Source: Methylophilus sp. 13
GTDB taxonomy: Bacteria > Pseudomonadota > Gammaproteobacteria > Burkholderiales > Methylophilaceae
Assembly (NCBI RefSeq): GCF_015354335.1
Contig: NZ_JADKYR010000001.1
Location: forward strand, 682,001-746,000
DNA length: 64,000 nt
Reading direction: 5' to 3'
Below are positions 63,522-64,000 of this stretch, one piece after another (positions within the stretch are counted from its first letter, which is position 1; every line of letters starts with the position of its first letter). The position numbers and the translations under genes were made by a program. The notes beneath the pieces are model-generated. The model saw only the letters and a program-made list of their open reading frames with translations, was not told the origin of the DNA and did no database searches.

Positions 63522-64000
63522 TTAGAGATAAATGGCCGCACCGGCGCCGAGATTGATGGAGGCGTCCTTGGCGGTTTTGACGATAAAGGCAATCTGGTCT
63601 TCAGTGAGCCCGCCGTGAAAAGGCAGCGCGATAGCGCGGTCAGCCACCTTTTCGGTGACCAGAAGATGCCCTTTGCGCATGCCATACTGCTCGACATAGG
63701 CGCGTTGCAAATGCAGCGGTCTGCAGTAAGCTGCGGCCTCCACCAGTTCGGTGGACATGTCTTCGACCATGGCATCACGGCTACTGGCTGAAAAACGGGT
63801 GCCCAGATGCACGCAGTACAGCATCCAGTGCACTTCATCAACGCCGGGGGCGATATAAGGCGGTTTGATGCCTTCAAAACTGGAGATCTGTGCCTGATAC
63901 CAAGCTTCGACCAGTTTGCGTTTGGCCAGTATCTCCGGCAGGCGTTGCAGCTGAATCAGCCCCAATGCAGCCGTGAGCTCGCTGATACCGGCATCCAGCG
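63522..64000 (-). CDS. DegT/DnrJ/EryC1-type PLP aminotransferase (C-terminal part)
   Basis: The frame is open from 63522 to the right edge, so the start is missing. The visible 159 residues contain the family-typical helix ISELTAALGLIQLQRLPEIL, then KLVEAWYQAQ, VDEVHWMLYCVHL, YCRPLHLQRAY and a C-terminal ALPFHGGLTEDQIAFIV. These enzymes make amino-sugars or related amines. It is the upstream gene of the SIR2-like gene (34 bp). Confidence 0.85.
   Translation of the reverse strand, partial: LDAGISELTAALGLIQLQRLPEILAKRKLVEAWYQAQISSFEGIKPPYIAPGVDEVHWMLYCVHLGTRFSASSRDAMVEDMSTELVEAAAYCRPLHLQRAYVEQYGMRKGHLLVTEKVADRAIALPFHGGLTEDQIAFIVKTAKDASINLGAGAAIYL

Noticed and set aside
62615-63877. Extended version of the SIR2-like protein reaching 63877
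   Set aside because: The upstream part overlaps the DegT gene in another frame; ATG 63487 has AAGGAA and gives a normal protein.

Overview
The window looks like chromosome of a methylotrophic betaproteobacterium, most likely a member of the Methylophilaceae (Methylophilus/Methylotenera/Methylovorus type). The reasons are a XoxF-type (lanthanide) methanol dehydrogenase, a PEP-CTERM protein implying an exosortase system, moderate GC and the overall gene repertoire. The assignment is inferred from gene content only. I saw no rRNA, tRNA, CRISPR array or intact insertion sequence.

Region 1 (1-24.1 kb) is an assimilatory nitrate/nitrite/cyanate locus. It opens with the end of a NasS-like sensor and two ANTAR antitermination proteins (NasT-like and NasR-like). 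Three transcription units follow: (A) FNT channel, cyanase, PP2C-kinase fusion; (B) nitrate ABC transporter nrtABD, porin, uroporphyrinogen-III methyltransferase, nirB1, MFS nitrate/nitrite transporter, second PP2C-kinase fusion, Rieske-type nirD1, nitrate reductase nasA; (C) nirB2, ligandless nirD2, soluble PilJ/MCP-like protein. Each unit has a long leader with the same layout: a perfectly spaced sigma-54 -24/-12 promoter, a hairpin with an A1/G4 hexaloop, a second such hairpin with stem GGAC/GTCC, and an intrinsic terminator whose 5' arm contains the loop and 3' arm of that second hairpin. This is the geometry expected of ANTAR-controlled antitermination. NtrC-like sites lie upstream of leaders A and B. 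The architecture predicts double control, by nitrogen limitation (sigma-54/NtrC) and by nitrate/nitrite (ANTAR).

Region 2 (24.2-38.1 kb) is mixed: a small secreted His-rich protein, an OxyR-like LysR regulator without the redox cysteine, a four-gene operon (amidotransferase, MOSC, small protein, ArgD-like aminotransferase), a MocR regulator divergent from a solitary xoxF, a poly-HAMP chemoreceptor, a DMT exporter, and an ArsR regulator divergent from an old yellow enzyme with a perfect 14-bp inverted repeat between them.

Region 3 (38.1-55.6 kb) is a minus-strand chemosensory cluster. In transcription order it runs soluble MCP-like protein, cheY, STAS, cheA, mcp, cheW, mcp, mcp (no membrane segment, four 90-residue repeats), cheW, cheR, cheD, cheB, diguanylate cyclase, DUF2490 protein, porin, cheW. 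Two of its receptors share a 404-bp identical tract, a sign of recent gene conversion or duplication.

Region 4 (55.8-64 kb) has an EAL phosphodiesterase, a decayed outer-membrane-protein remnant, a cytochrome c, a PEP-CTERM protein, a large secreted metallophosphoesterase with a LamG-like domain and a type-I-secretion-like tail, and an FmdB / SIR2-like / DegT aminotransferase operon running off the right end.
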